NCBI GenBank assembly: GCA_965203535.1
Contig: OZ241897.1
Coordinates: 1,984,001 to 2,048,000 of the forward strand
Reading direction: 5' to 3'
DNA: 64,000 bases
From: JAJDTT01 sp022827025
Lineage (GTDB): Bacteria; Acidobacteriota; UBA6911; RPQK01; JAJDTT01
A model generated the notes under the pieces. That model was not told where the DNA came from and ran no database searches. It saw nothing but the letters and a program-made list of their open reading frames with translations. Each line of letters opens with the position of its first letter. Position 1 is the first letter of the stretch. The translations under genes and the position numbers were made by a program. This document shows positions 25,866 to 34,461 of this stretch, in pieces.

Positions 25866-26998
25866 CCCGGCATCTCCCCGGTTTGGGCGAAGCGGAGCAA
25901 CTGGTCCCGTCCCATTCCGGCGATTCCCAGCCGCCGGACGGTCCGGCTGGAGGCCCTGAAGTCCGCTCCCAGCGTCGCGGAGGCGAGCGCCACCAATCCA
26001 TCCATGAGCGGGGTCGCCACTCCCAAGTGCCGGCCCAGCGAGCTCCATGCTCCCAGTCCATAGGGCACGTCTTCGGTCAGCCAGCGGGTGTCCAGCTCGC
26101 CGGGGGCCCTCAACTGGGTCAGCATGCGGCTGCCGTTGATGGTGCTCCAGAGATCGCCCCGGGGACCGAAACCGGCGCGGAAAAAGGCCTCGTCCACGGC
26201 CGACAGCTCGAATCCGAGCGCCCGGCCCACCTCGCGGCGTTCCCGGTCGACGCCGTAAATGGCATTGCACACGCCCGGCGTGACTCCCTCTTCGTAGAAG
26301 TAGAAATCTCCCCTGGAATACTCCACCCGGCCGGCGTTCATGAGTACTCCGGGAGGGTGAACCACGGGGTTCATGGCGCTCAGGCCGCACTCCAGAACGT
26401 TGCCGTAGCAGGAGACGGCGGAGTTGTCTTCCCCGCCTGGTTCTCCCAGACCGTCGACGGTGAAAACAGACCGCAGGAGATCCCGGGTCCGGCCCGTCTC
26501 CGACGCCGGCAGGACCCCGAGACCCAACGCGGAGACGACTCCCCAGATATGGGCCGAGTCGGGCGTGAGCTTCCGGCAGACGTAGGGCGCCGTGTCGGTC
26601 TCGGCCAGCGTGATCCGGGACGGATCCCGGCCTCCCTCCCGCAACAGGGCGTGGAACTCCAGGGTCCCCAATGTTCCCGGAAGCAGGACCAGGGTATGGC
26701 CCTCTCTCAGGTAGGGGGAGCAGGCCAGGGCGAAGGGGCGGTGGGCATACGCGGGAACGATGAGCAGGAGCAGGTCGTTTTGCAGGCCCTCCCGGAAATC
26801 GGTGGTCAGGGCGTGGATGGGGGCTCGGCCGCGAGCCGCCACCCCGTCCAGCAGGATCCCGTCCGCGCCTCGGACCGGGTCGAGGGTGTGGGCAAAGTCC
26901 GGATGCTCGCAGATCGTCACCTCGAAGCCGCGCAGGCTCAAGTTGGCGGCGGCGGCAAAAGCGGTGTTCCCTCCCCCCAGAATCGTCAGGCTCATCAT
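25862..26998 (-). CDS. NAD/NADP octopine/nopaline dehydrogenase family protein
   Basis: A 378-residue protein. The N-terminal Rossmann fold has LTILGGGNTAFAAAANLSLRG (about residues 3-23). A C-terminal helical domain carries NVLECGLSAMNPVVHPPGVLMNAGR, the region containing the catalytic His and Asn of the opine dehydrogenase family, followed by GDFYFYEEGVT. Such enzymes reductively condense or oxidise amino-acid/keto-acid conjugates; in this setting a hydroxy-acid or sugar-acid substrate is equally possible. I chose the ATG at 26998 for the GGAG eight bases upstream; a second ATG follows directly. It is the first gene of the four-gene minus-strand operon ending at 21562, and its stop overlaps the next start. 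Confidence 0.85.
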   Translation of the reverse strand: MMSLTILGGGNTAFAAAANLSLRGFEVTICEHPDFAHTLDPVRGADGILLDGVAARGRAPIHALTTDFREGLQNDLLLLIVPAYAHRPFALACSPYLREGHTLVLLPGTLGTLEFHALLREGGRDPSRITLAETDTAPYVCRKLTPDSAHIWGVVSALGLGVLPASETGRTRDLLRSVFTVDGLGEPGGEDNSAVSCYGNVLECGLSAMNPVVHPPGVLMNAGRVEYSRGDFYFYEEGVTPGVCNAIYGVDRERREVGRALGFELSAVDEAFFRAGFGPRGDLWSTINGSRMLTQLRAPGELDTRWLTEDVPYGLGAWSSLGRHLGVATPLMDGLVALASATLGADFRASSRTVRRLGIAGMGRDQLLRFAQTGEMPG

Positions 26999-27218
26999 GG
27001 CATTTCTCCGCAGACCCACCCCATCGACCTCGCTTTCCGGCCCATGACATAGCCAACCCGGCGAGGGTTAGTCAAGTTTTGATGGCGGCGGATCCTATCC
27101 GCTCATGCGTTCCCGGCCGGCGCTTGCGGGACGGACCATCGCAGGCGTACTCTTTCCGGAAGGTTCCCAAAGCGCGTCGCTTTTCGGGACCGTGTGGTCC
27201 GGATCCGAGGCAACTGAA

Positions 27219-28430
27219 TTGAAACGATACATCGGTGAGAAGGCCTCCCGATTCACCGAGTCGGTGATTCGGGAGATGACTCGTCTGGCATACGAACACG
27301 GCGCCATCAACCTGGCCCAGGGCTACCCGAATTTTGCGGCGCCTCAGGTGGTCAAGGATGCCGCGTGCCGGGCGATCCAGGAGGACATCAATCAATACGC
27401 CGTCACCTGGGGGGCCCCGTCCTTTCGCCGGGCCGTGGCCGACAAGTACCGCCGGGTCTACGACTGGGACATCGATCCCGACGTGGAGGTGACGGTCGCG
27501 TGCGGTTCCACCGAATGCATGATTTCCACCATGCTGGCCCTGGTCAACCCCGGCGAACAGGTCGTGGTGTTCGAACCCTTCTACGAGAACTACGGTCCCG
27601 ATTCCATCATCGCCGGGGCGACTCCCATCTACGTTTCCCTGGATTCCGAATCCGACTGGGCTCTGGATTTCGACGTGCTGGAAGAGACCATCCGCGAAGC
27701 TTGCGATCGCGGCCGGCTGCGGGCCCTCATCCTCAACTCTCCCAACAACCCGTCGGGAAAGGTCTTCAACAGCGACGAACTGAACCGGATCGCCGAGCTG
27801 GCGGTCCGCTACGACTTCTACGTCTTCACCGACGAGATCTACGAGCACATCCTGTATGATGGACACGTCCACCAGCCCATCGCCCTGCTCCCGGGAATGA
27901 GAGAGCGGACCGTGACCATCAGCGCCCTCTCCAAGACCTTCAGCGTGACCGGATGGCGCGTCGGGTACACCATCGCGCCGGGCCACCTCGCCGGGGCCAT
28001 CCGCAAGATGCACGACTTCCTGACGGTCGGCTCCCCGGCGCCGCTTCAGGAGGCGGGAGTCACGGCTCTGGCGATGGAATCCGACTACTACGACCAGTTG
28101 GCGCGCGACTACCTCGAACGCCGGGACTTCCTCATGGAGGCGCTGGTCGAGCTGGGGTTCCGAATCTGGAAGCCGGCCGGAGCCTACTACATCATGGCCG
28201 ACATCTCCGGGGTGACCGGCAAGGACGACGTGGCCTTCGCCTCCGAGCTGGTCCGGGACTACGGGGTTGCGGCCGTCCCGGGCAGCAGCTTCTACCGGCC
28301 CGGCCGGCGGCAGGGAGACCGGCTCATCCGCTTCGCCTACTGCAAGACCATGGACGTGTTGGCGGAGGCCCGGCGCCGGCTCTTGCGGCTGCGGAAGCGA
28401 GGCGGGCGATCCGGGAACCGCCCCCGGTGA
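27219..28430 (+). CDS. Class I/II PLP-dependent aminotransferase
   Basis: A protein of about 403 residues in the aspartate/kynurenine/methionine-type fold-I family. Motifs include INLAQGYPNF, VTVACGSTECMISTMLALVN, ALILNSPNNPSGKVF, YVFTDEIYEH and SALSKTFSVTGWRVGY, whose Lys forms the internal aldimine; the C-terminal Arg of RLIRFAY binds the carboxylate. The start is uncertain: TTG 27219, preceded by CCGAGG, gives the typical N-terminus (KRYIGEKASRFTESVIREM), while ATG 27105 would add 38 poorly conserved residues. The stop overlaps the thiD start (GTGA). The preferred amino donor cannot be told from sequence. Confidence 0.88.
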   Translation: MKRYIGEKASRFTESVIREMTRLAYEHGAINLAQGYPNFAAPQVVKDAACRAIQEDINQYAVTWGAPSFRRAVADKYRRVYDWDIDPDVEVTVACGSTECMISTMLALVNPGEQVVVFEPFYENYGPDSIIAGATPIYVSLDSESDWALDFDVLEETIREACDRGRLRALILNSPNNPSGKVFNSDELNRIAELAVRYDFYVFTDEIYEHILYDGHVHQPIALLPGMRERTVTISALSKTFSVTGWRVGYTIAPGHLAGAIRKMHDFLTVGSPAPLQEAGVTALAMESDYYDQLARDYLERRDFLMEALVELGFRIWKPAGAYYIMADISGVTGKDDVAFASELVRDYGVAAVPGSSFYRPGRRQGDRLIRFAYCKTMDVLAEARRRLLRLRKRGGRSGNRPR

Positions 28431-29248
28431 GGTCGATTCCCTGCTCACTGACCGTCGCCGGGTCCGACAGCGGCGGCTGTGCGGGAATCCAGGCCGACCT
28501 GAAGACCTTCGCGGCGCTCGGAGTCCACGGGATGAGCGCCATCACGGCGACGACGGTGCAGGACACCCGTCGCGTGCATGAGGTTTTTCCCCTTCCGCCC
28601 GACCATGTCGCCCGCCAGATCGATGCCGCGTTCCGGGACCCGGGAGTCGATTCCGTCAAGACCGGGATGATTCCCTCACCCGAGACCGTGGAAGCAGTGT
28701 CGGACAGGATCCGACTCCATCGCTTGGAGCGGGTCGTGGTGGATCCGGTCATCCGGAGCGGATACGGCCACGCGCTGGCCAGCGGGGAAGCGGTATCATG
28801 GATGAAATCTCTCCTCTTTCCCCTCACCCTGGTCCTCACCCCCAACCGTCACGAGTCGGAGCTGCTGACCGGGCGTGAGATCCGGTCCGAGGAAGACGCC
28901 GTCCAAGCGGCTCGCCTGCTGCTGGACATGGGCCCCCGGGCCGTCGTCATCAAGGGGGGCCACTTCCGGGACCCGGAGAGCTCGACCGACTTGCTTTTCA
29001 CCGGAACCGGCCGGGTCCGGTTGAAGGGGCCGCGTCTCTCCTCCCGCGACACCCACGGCAGCGGCTGCACCTTCGCTTCCGCCATCGCCGCGCATCTGGC
29101 CCGGGGAAGCGGACTGGAGGAATCGGTTCGCCGTGCCAAGGAGTACGTCACCGAGGCGATTCGCCATTCCCTGCGGCTGGGCGAAGGCAGCGGACCGCTG
29201 GGACATTTCCATGCCTTGTGGAACGCGGACAAAGGCGGGAGGAAGTGA
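28427..29248 (+). CDS. thiD: Hydroxymethylpyrimidine/phosphomethylpyrimidine kinase
   Basis: A 273-residue ribokinase-superfamily enzyme that phosphorylates HMP and HMP-phosphate in thiamine synthesis. The N-terminal TVAGSDSGGCAGIQADLKTF and GVHGMSAITATTVQDT are diagnostic, LTPNRHESELLTG lies in the middle, and DTHGSGCTFASAIAAHLA gives the anion hole and catalytic Asp region. The GTG start overlaps the aminotransferase stop by four bases, indicating translational coupling. No other thiamine gene is present nearby, so it may serve salvage. The gene ends just before a tandem hairpin repeat and the convergent nth gene. Confidence 0.92.
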   Translation: MRSIPCSLTVAGSDSGGCAGIQADLKTFAALGVHGMSAITATTVQDTRRVHEVFPLPPDHVARQIDAAFRDPGVDSVKTGMIPSPETVEAVSDRIRLHRLERVVVDPVIRSGYGHALASGEAVSWMKSLLFPLTLVLTPNRHESELLTGREIRSEEDAVQAARLLLDMGPRAVVIKGGHFRDPESSTDLLFTGTGRVRLKGPRLSSRDTHGSGCTFASAIAAHLARGSGLEESVRRAKEYVTEAIRHSLRLGEGSGPLGHFHALWNADKGGRK

Positions 29249-29259
29249 GGTGAAAACGC

Positions 29260-29309
29260 AAGAGGGCACCCACAAGGGGCAAGAGGGCACCCACAAGGGG
29301 TGCCCCTAC
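29260..29309. repeat. Short hairpin repeat (family 2), tandem pair between convergent genes
   Basis: Two units of AAGAGGGCACCCACAAGGGG stand in tandem. The second forms a perfect 8-bp stem, GGGCACCC (29285-29292) and GGGTGCCC (29298-29305), with loop ACAAG. The repeat fills the space between thiD and nth and overlaps the nth stop codon. Related hairpins occur at 31958 and 41216. In this position it could act as a terminator for both genes. Confidence 0.75.
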
Positions 29310-29947
29310 AGTCCAATTCTTGGGCAGAGGTCGGCAAATGCGCATTCTTCGCACCGGGGCTTCCGAGACTGGCAGACCCGCCTCCCGTGGTGGATGAGGC
29401 GATGCGCGAAGTTGATCCACTCGTCGCGGGGGATCATGTCCATCAGGTCCTTCTCCACCTTCACCGGGGACTTCTGGTGGGTCAGCCCCAATCGTCTGGA
29501 GAGGCGGCCCACGTGCGTATCCACCACCACCCCCGAGGCGATGCCGTAAGCGGTTCCCAGCACCACGTTGGCCGTCTTGCGGGCCACTCCGGGCAGCTTC
29601 AGAAGGTCCGGCATGTTCGATGGAACTTCTCCGTCGAACTCGTCCACCAGCCGTCTGGCCGCCCCCTGAAGGCTCTTGGACTTGTTCCGGAAGAATCCCG
29701 TGCTGCGTATGAGTTCCTGGAGGTCATCGAGATCCGCCCGGGCCATTGCATGGGCGTCGGGATACCGGCGAAAGAGGGCGGGAGTCACCATGTTCACCCG
29801 GGCATCGGTGCACTGGGCGGAGAGAATGGTGGCCACCAGGAGTTGGTACGCACCGTCGTGATGGAGCGCGCAGGTGGCCTCGCCGTACTCCTGCGCCAGG
29901 AGACGGAGGATCTCAAAGACGCGATGGGCTTCCTTCCGGTTGACCAT
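29306..29947 (-). CDS. nth: Endonuclease III (DNA glycosylase/AP lyase)
   Basis: A 213-residue HhH-GPD base-excision repair enzyme acting on oxidised pyrimidines. The helix-hairpin-helix LPGVARKTANVVLG carries the catalytic Lys, VVVDTHVGRLSRRLGL carries the catalytic Asp, and the C-terminal CQSRKPRCEECAFADLC gives the Cx6Cx2Cx5C iron-sulfur cluster. Length matches E. coli Nth (211). The start codon lies eight bases after the stop of the coiled-coil protein gene, so co-transcription is likely. The stop codon falls within the family-2 hairpin repeat. Confidence 0.95.
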   Translation of the reverse strand: MVNRKEAHRVFEILRLLAQEYGEATCALHHDGAYQLLVATILSAQCTDARVNMVTPALFRRYPDAHAMARADLDDLQELIRSTGFFRNKSKSLQGAARRLVDEFDGEVPSNMPDLLKLPGVARKTANVVLGTAYGIASGVVVDTHVGRLSRRLGLTHQKSPVKVEKDLMDMIPRDEWINFAHRLIHHGRRVCQSRKPRCEECAFADLCPRIGL

Positions 29948-29954
29948 AGTGCCG

Positions 29955-31727
29955 TTAGAGCTTTTTCTGGATCACGTATTCGCGATCCCGCTCTTCCGCA
30001 GCCGGCGGAGTCGCCCCGCGCCTGGCGCGTCCGGAAGGTTTGGAGGGCCTGGGAGGTCTGGGTGGCCGGCGAGAAGACCGTTTCCGAAAGAGCCCGGCAA
30101 TTCCGGCGAAAACCAGACCCACGAACACGCCCGCCCCCAGGGAGACGGGCGAAAAGCTCCGGATCAGGTAGGACACGAGACCCGGCGGCGTCAAGTAGAA
30201 CTCATGAGGATCCAGAGAGATTTTCTGGTCGTCCGAGTTGACGAGCTGAACCCGCAATTGAGCCCGCTCCGGTTCCGGGATTTCACCGTCCAGGATCCAG
30301 GCCCACTCGACCTCCTCCCGGGGCTTGGCCTCCCGGGCCGCCTCCCCCTCCATGAGAACCGCCCTCAGCCGGTCGCTGTCGAAGGACCAGGAGGGCTCTA
30401 TCTTGAAAGTTCCTCCGAGGGAATCGAACAGGACCCGCTCTTCCTCCTGGAATTCCACCCGGTCCGGGGATTCCGTCAGAAACTTCATCCTGCAGATCTG
30501 TCCCGGATGTTCCGGAGTCTCGATCTCGATCCGGCCGACCCGTTTGGAGAGCAAATAGAGGTCGGCCACTTCCAGAGGCCGTCCTTCCCGCTCCTGGAAC
30601 GACCTCTCCAAGCGCAGGCCGGCGCTCAGGCGAGAAGCCATCTCCATGGCGTCGCTCTGCCGCTTGGCCTTGAGAAACTGGGCTTGAATGCTGTCCTTGT
30701 TGGAGGTCAGGCTGCGGAGTTCCGAGGAGAGCCGCCGACTGCGGGTCTGGACCTTCTTCAGATCGGCGGCGAGCTTCGTATTGGCCTGTTCCCGCTCGTT
30801 CAAGTCGGCGCGGGCCTGCGCCAACTCCTCCGAGAGGTTCTCCCGCTCCCGGCGTGCCGACTCGATGCCCTCGCTCAACGACTGCATCCGGTTGTCCAGC
30901 TCGGTGTTCGAGGCCTCCTCCAGATTGAGGCTGCTCAAGAGCCCGTTCATCTTGACCTGGGCGTCCTTCAACTGCCCTTCCAGAGATCGGCGGGTCGTGG
31001 CCGCCAGGTTCTTGTCCCGCTCCAGCTCCCGGACCTGGGTTCTGAGACGGTCGAGTTCGACCGTCATTTCCACGATCTGCTCGCGTTGCTCCCGGCTGGC
31101 CCGACCCAACCGGGAGACGTCCCGATCGAGGGCCCGGCTCTTCTTCTGGAGCTGAGAAAACTCCCCCTCCAGCGCCTGGTACTGAGGGCTGTCCTCCACG
31201 ATGGTCCGCAGCACCACCTCATCGGGAGTGTTGGTGGTCGTGGCGAATTCGCGGACCAGAGTCTTGACCTGACCCCGGATGAACTCTCCTTTGGCGGATT
31301 CCAACTCCTTGTAGGAAAGTCCTTCGGTCAGGCTGCTCGCCAGGCTTTTTTCGAAGTTCTCTCGCTGGGGAAAGGCCTGTTGAGTCGAGACGGGAAACCG
31401 GAACTCCAACGAACCCTCGCGGGTCGTGCCCACTGATGAGAAACGGAAACGGACCGTCTTGTCCCTGAAATTCACGTCGATGATCCGGACCTGATCCCCG
31501 ACCTTGAAGCTCACCGGTTGGTTCAGGTTCCCCCGGTCCAGCCTGGCGCCGGAATCCAGGACATGGATCACCTGCTGGAGTCCCCGAACCGGGACCTTGA
31601 GAAAAACCGCCTTGTTCTCGAACCGCTGAACGTATTCGTCCCGGACCTCCCTTGCGACCCGGGGAAATACGAACGAAAACGCCCCGACCGCAACCACGCC
31701 GACGGCCACCCGGCCAGTCCATTTCAT
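29955..31727 (-). CDS. Membrane-anchored coiled-coil protein of unknown function
   Basis: A 590-residue protein with an N-terminal hydrophobic signal or anchor (about residues 8-22). A beta-rich domain covers about 40-115, and a long coiled coil about 170-375 is rich in Glu, Arg, Leu and Gln. A second beta-rich region (about 390-520) precedes one transmembrane helix (about 530-555, SLGAGVFVGLVFAGIAGLF). The tail is Arg/Pro-rich. I do not recognise the family; the layout suggests an envelope-spanning or scaffold protein. The start is supported by AAGGAG. A copy of the 162-bp repeat begins 34 bases upstream, in the leader. nth follows closely on the same strand. Confidence 0.75.
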   Translation of the reverse strand: MKWTGRVAVGVVAVGAFSFVFPRVAREVRDEYVQRFENKAVFLKVPVRGLQQVIHVLDSGARLDRGNLNQPVSFKVGDQVRIIDVNFRDKTVRFRFSSVGTTREGSLEFRFPVSTQQAFPQRENFEKSLASSLTEGLSYKELESAKGEFIRGQVKTLVREFATTTNTPDEVVLRTIVEDSPQYQALEGEFSQLQKKSRALDRDVSRLGRASREQREQIVEMTVELDRLRTQVRELERDKNLAATTRRSLEGQLKDAQVKMNGLLSSLNLEEASNTELDNRMQSLSEGIESARRERENLSEELAQARADLNEREQANTKLAADLKKVQTRSRRLSSELRSLTSNKDSIQAQFLKAKRQSDAMEMASRLSAGLRLERSFQEREGRPLEVADLYLLSKRVGRIEIETPEHPGQICRMKFLTESPDRVEFQEEERVLFDSLGGTFKIEPSWSFDSDRLRAVLMEGEAAREAKPREEVEWAWILDGEIPEPERAQLRVQLVNSDDQKISLDPHEFYLTPPGLVSYLIRSFSPVSLGAGVFVGLVFAGIAGLFRKRSSRRPPRPPRPSKPSGRARRGATPPAAEERDREYVIQKKL

Positions 31728-31761
31728 CTCGGTATCTCCTTGATCTCTTTAATTCGATTCT

Positions 31762-31923
31762 AGGAGCCTGCGCGGCAGAAATTAATCTACTGCGAAAGCG
31801 TAGAATCGGTCCATATTTCCCCGATTTCTCGGCGAATAGAACAACTATGCACCTCCAAATCGTGAAAATCTGGCCTCGATTCTACACTTTCTCGCTACGA
31901 TCATTTCTACCGCGCAGACTCCT
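31762..31923 (-). repeat. 162-bp inverted-end repeat, copy 1
   Basis: A full copy with ends AGGAGCCTGCGCGGCAGAAAT and ATTTCTACCGCGCAGACTCCT (split here as ends, read on the plus strand) that are imperfect inverted repeats. It differs from copy 2 at only two positions. The element is flanked by CT..AG, so TA borders GGAG...CTCC on both sides, which would fit a TA target duplication. The strand is given as the one that reads AGGAGTCTG first, which folds with G.U pairs; that strand is shared with the coiled-coil gene downstream. Base composition is clearly more AT-rich than the neighbouring genes. Confidence 0.9.
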
Positions 31924-31957
31924 AGCAGCCGGAGGTGAAATCCGTCACTGCACGCGC

Positions 31958-31990
31958 CAAAGAGGGCGCCCGCAAGGGATGCCCCTGCAC
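31958..31990. repeat. Short hairpin repeat (family 2), degenerate copy
   Basis: CCAAAGAGGGCGCCCGCAAG followed by GGATGCCCCTGCAC has the family-2 layout (stem GGGCGCCC/GGATGCCC, loop GCAAG) with two unmatched stem positions. It lies between the 162-bp repeat copy 1 and queE. Confidence 0.6.
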
Positions 31991-32032
31991 CGCCATACAG
32001 GGATCTTCCCGGGTATACTACGGGCGCGACTT

Positions 32033-32707
32033 ATGACGAGCACCGCCGCAACCGACCGCAGGTACGAGACCCTCCCCGTCACCGAGATCTTCTTCAGCAT
32101 CCAGGGAGAGTCCAGCTACAGCGGACAGCCCTGCGCCTTCGTGCGGCTGACCGGCTGCAACCTCAGGTGCAGCTATTGCGATACCGAGTACGCCTTCGAG
32201 GGGGGCGTCGCCATGTCCCTGCCGGAGATCACCGCCCAATTGGAGCAGTATCCCACCGACCTGGTGGAGATCACGGGAGGAGAGCCTCTGCTTCACTCTC
32301 TGGCATACACCCTCGCCACGAGATTGCTGGACGCGGGCAAGAGGGTCCTGATCGAGACCGGCGGCAGCCTGGACATCCGTCCGGTGGATCCCAGAGCGGT
32401 CCTGATCTACGACATCAAGTGCCCGGACAGCCTGATGGAGGGACGGAATCGCTGGGAGAACCTGGATCACCTGAGGCCGCACGATGAAATCAAGTTCGTG
32501 ATCTCCTCGCGGAACGATTACGAGTGGGCCAGGCGGAAGACCCTCGAGCTGGAACTGACCCGGAGGCACCTGGTCCTGTTTTCGCCGGAATGGAACCGCA
32601 TGGACGCAGCCCGGCTGGCCGGTTGGATCCTGGAGGACGGCCTGCCCGTCCGTATCCAGGTTCAGCTTCACAAGATCATCTGGGGAGCCGAGGCAAGGGG
32701 GGTCTGA
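32033..32707 (+). CDS. queE: 7-carboxy-7-deazaguanine synthase
   Basis: A 224-residue radical SAM enzyme that makes CDG, an intermediate of queuosine and other 7-deazapurines. The N-terminal EIFFSIQGESSYSGQPCAF is diagnostic, followed by the CxxxCxxC cluster site (CNLRCSYC) and DLVEITGGEPLL. The ATG lacks a clear ribosome-binding site, but the protein start matches family length. The stop and the next gene's ATG overlap (TGATG), so it is coupled to the deacetylase-family gene. No other queuosine gene is in the window. A longer open frame upstream runs through repeat DNA and is not credible. Confidence 0.93.
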   Translation: MTSTAATDRRYETLPVTEIFFSIQGESSYSGQPCAFVRLTGCNLRCSYCDTEYAFEGGVAMSLPEITAQLEQYPTDLVEITGGEPLLHSLAYTLATRLLDAGKRVLIETGGSLDIRPVDPRAVLIYDIKCPDSLMEGRNRWENLDHLRPHDEIKFVISSRNDYEWARRKTLELELTRRHLVLFSPEWNRMDAARLAGWILEDGLPVRIQVQLHKIIWGAEARGV

Positions 32708-33735
32708 TGCGTTACGGTCTGGTTCTGGATCCGGTCTTCCTCCAACACCGGGTGCCACCTGAACATCCCGAACGTCCGGACAGGCTTCGAGCCATCTCTG
32801 AGAAACTGTCCGGCCACTCGGCGTTCAACCGGCTGGTGACGGTGGCCCCCGCTCCCGCCGCCGAAGAAGCCATACTTCGGGTCCACACTCGGGACCATCT
32901 GGCCCACATCCGGGGAACGCGGCTTCAGCCGCTTCATCCCTTGGACTGGGACACCTATTCCGGCGGGGCCTCGCACGACGTGGCGCTGCTGGCGGCTGGG
33001 AGCGTCATTCGAATGATCGAACTTCTCTTTCGAGGAGACCTCGACTCCGGGTTCGCGGCCATCAGGCCGCCCGGACACCACGCCGAACCGGGGAAGCCGA
33101 TGGGTTTCTGCCTCTTCAACAACGTGGCCGTGGGCGCCCAGTGGGCCTTGGACCAGGGTCTGGTTCGGCGCGTGGCCATCGTCGACTTCGACGTCCACCA
33201 CGGCAATGGAACCCAGGCCGCCTTCTACCACCGGGACGACGTCCTCTACGTGTCCCTGCACCAGCACCCTCTGTACCCGGGGACCGGGTACTACACCGAA
33301 GTGGGCGTGGGGAAGGGCAAGGGGATGACGGTCAATTTCCCGATTCCCGCGGGGCAGACCAACGGCTTCTACTCCTCCCTGCTGGCCGGCATGGTGCTGC
33401 CCATCCTGGCCGGCTATGAACCCGGGTTGATTCTGGTTTCCGCGGGATTCGACGCCCACCGGGACGATCCCCTGGCCGGAATGCTGTTGGATGAACGGGG
33501 CTATGCCAGGATGGCGGCAGACCTGAACCGGGCCGCGGGGAAGATCTGCGGAGGCAGGATTCTCTACGTGCTGGAGGGAGGCTACAACCTGAAGGCCCTG
33601 GCCGGCTCCGTGGAGACTACGGTGGCCGCCGGCCTGGACCCGCCGGAAGCCGGTCCCGAGCTGGAACCCAGTCCGAATTCGGGGCCCTATATGGATCAGC
33701 TCCGTCCGGTCCTGAGCCCGTACTGGCCAGTGTGA
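32707..33735 (+). CDS. Histone deacetylase family (AcuC/AphA-like) protein
   Basis: A 342-residue arginase/deacetylase-fold protein. Zinc and active-site motifs are intact: RPPGHHAEP (His pair), VDFDVHHGNGTQ and SAGFDAHRDDPL (zinc-binding Asp and His), and LEGGYN. Bacterial members deacetylate polyamines, acetyl-lysine or acetoin-related substrates; this one cannot be placed more precisely. The start overlaps the queE stop by one base, implying coupled translation, though a functional link to queuosine is not known. It converges with the HAD phosphatase gene two bases past its stop. Confidence 0.9.
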   Translation: MRYGLVLDPVFLQHRVPPEHPERPDRLRAISEKLSGHSAFNRLVTVAPAPAAEEAILRVHTRDHLAHIRGTRLQPLHPLDWDTYSGGASHDVALLAAGSVIRMIELLFRGDLDSGFAAIRPPGHHAEPGKPMGFCLFNNVAVGAQWALDQGLVRRVAIVDFDVHHGNGTQAAFYHRDDVLYVSLHQHPLYPGTGYYTEVGVGKGKGMTVNFPIPAGQTNGFYSSLLAGMVLPILAGYEPGLILVSAGFDAHRDDPLAGMLLDERGYARMAADLNRAAGKICGGRILYVLEGGYNLKALAGSVETTVAAGLDPPEAGPELEPSPNSGPYMDQLRPVLSPYWPV

Positions 33736-33737
33736 AG

Positions 33738-34352
33738 TCAGTCCGCCTGGAACTCGGCCTGCAACCGGTTCCGGACATCCTGGAAGGTATCGTAGGGGAA
33801 AAAGTCGATGTCCCGCTTGCGGCAATATTTCGCCAGGTAGCGTTTTGCAAAGACGCGATCCACATGGGGAAGAACGCAGATGTCCGATATGCCGTCGCCG
33901 ATGAAGGTGACCTCATCGGCCTCGCTCGCCGTCCGCACCACCGACTCCTTCTCCGACTCCGGCCGCCGATGGTAACGCCAACTCCGGCCGTCGATCCGGG
34001 CCGTATGCGCCACGACCGGCACCTCCAGGTCTCCGATCATGAAGGCGATGATCTGCTCCAGCCCCGAACTGACGACGCAGAGGGGAATCGAAGATTCGCG
34101 GCACCAGTTCACGAATCCGGGAAAGGTGGGGTCGACACGGACCGATTCCTTGAGGCAGGCGGCGACCTCTTCCCACGAGGCGTCAACCGAGGCGACCTCC
34201 TCGGCAATCACCTCGGCCGCCGACAGGGTCCCGTTCTCGAATTCGGACAGCAGGTCTCGCCGATAGCCGTCGCCGCCTCCGAACTCCTGAACCAGCAGGA
34301 CGATGGAGTCGCGATCGGTAATGGTTCCGTCGAAATCGGTGTAGATCTGCAT
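33738..34352 (-). CDS. HAD-superfamily phosphatase (MtnX/phosphoserine-phosphatase-like)
   Basis: A 204-residue protein. The N-terminal IYTDFDGTITDRDS supplies the nucleophile Asp and the general acid, CVVSSGLEQII the second motif, and FIGDGISDICVL the metal-binding acids. Size and motifs fit the HAD-IB group that includes MtnX of methionine salvage and phosphoserine phosphatases. No methionine-salvage gene is nearby, so the substrate is open. It is convergent with the deacetylase-family gene. No good Shine-Dalgarno sequence precedes the ATG. Confidence 0.85.
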   Translation of the reverse strand: MQIYTDFDGTITDRDSIVLLVQEFGGGDGYRRDLLSEFENGTLSAAEVIAEEVASVDASWEEVAACLKESVRVDPTFPGFVNWCRESSIPLCVVSSGLEQIIAFMIGDLEVPVVAHTARIDGRSWRYHRRPESEKESVVRTASEADEVTFIGDGISDICVLPHVDRVFAKRYLAKYCRKRDIDFFPYDTFQDVRNRLQAEFQAD

Positions 34353-34461
34353 CGGGAGCGCGACCGAAGTCAGGGGCCGCCGGCAGACTCGGCCGGCAGT
34401 CCCGGGTGATGAAGGCAGAAACGATGCTACGCAGTATTTGGGCGCGTGGTCCGGACCCGGT

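Larger units (their letters stand above)
31728..32032. other. Divergent intergenic region carrying two repeats
   Basis: This 305-base gap between the coiled-coil gene (minus) and queE (plus) is mostly repeat DNA: a full 162-bp repeat and a family-2 hairpin. A TATACT box at 32014-32019, 13 bases before the queE ATG, is a possible -10 element. I see no gene in it. Confidence 0.6.

Noticed and set aside
31652..32032. Possible N-terminal extension of QueE, and peptides encoded inside the 162-bp repeats (for example ending AAEINLLRKRR or SLRGRN)
   Set aside because: The same peptides recur only because the DNA repeat recurs; frames are not consistently started or conserved beyond the nucleotide identity.
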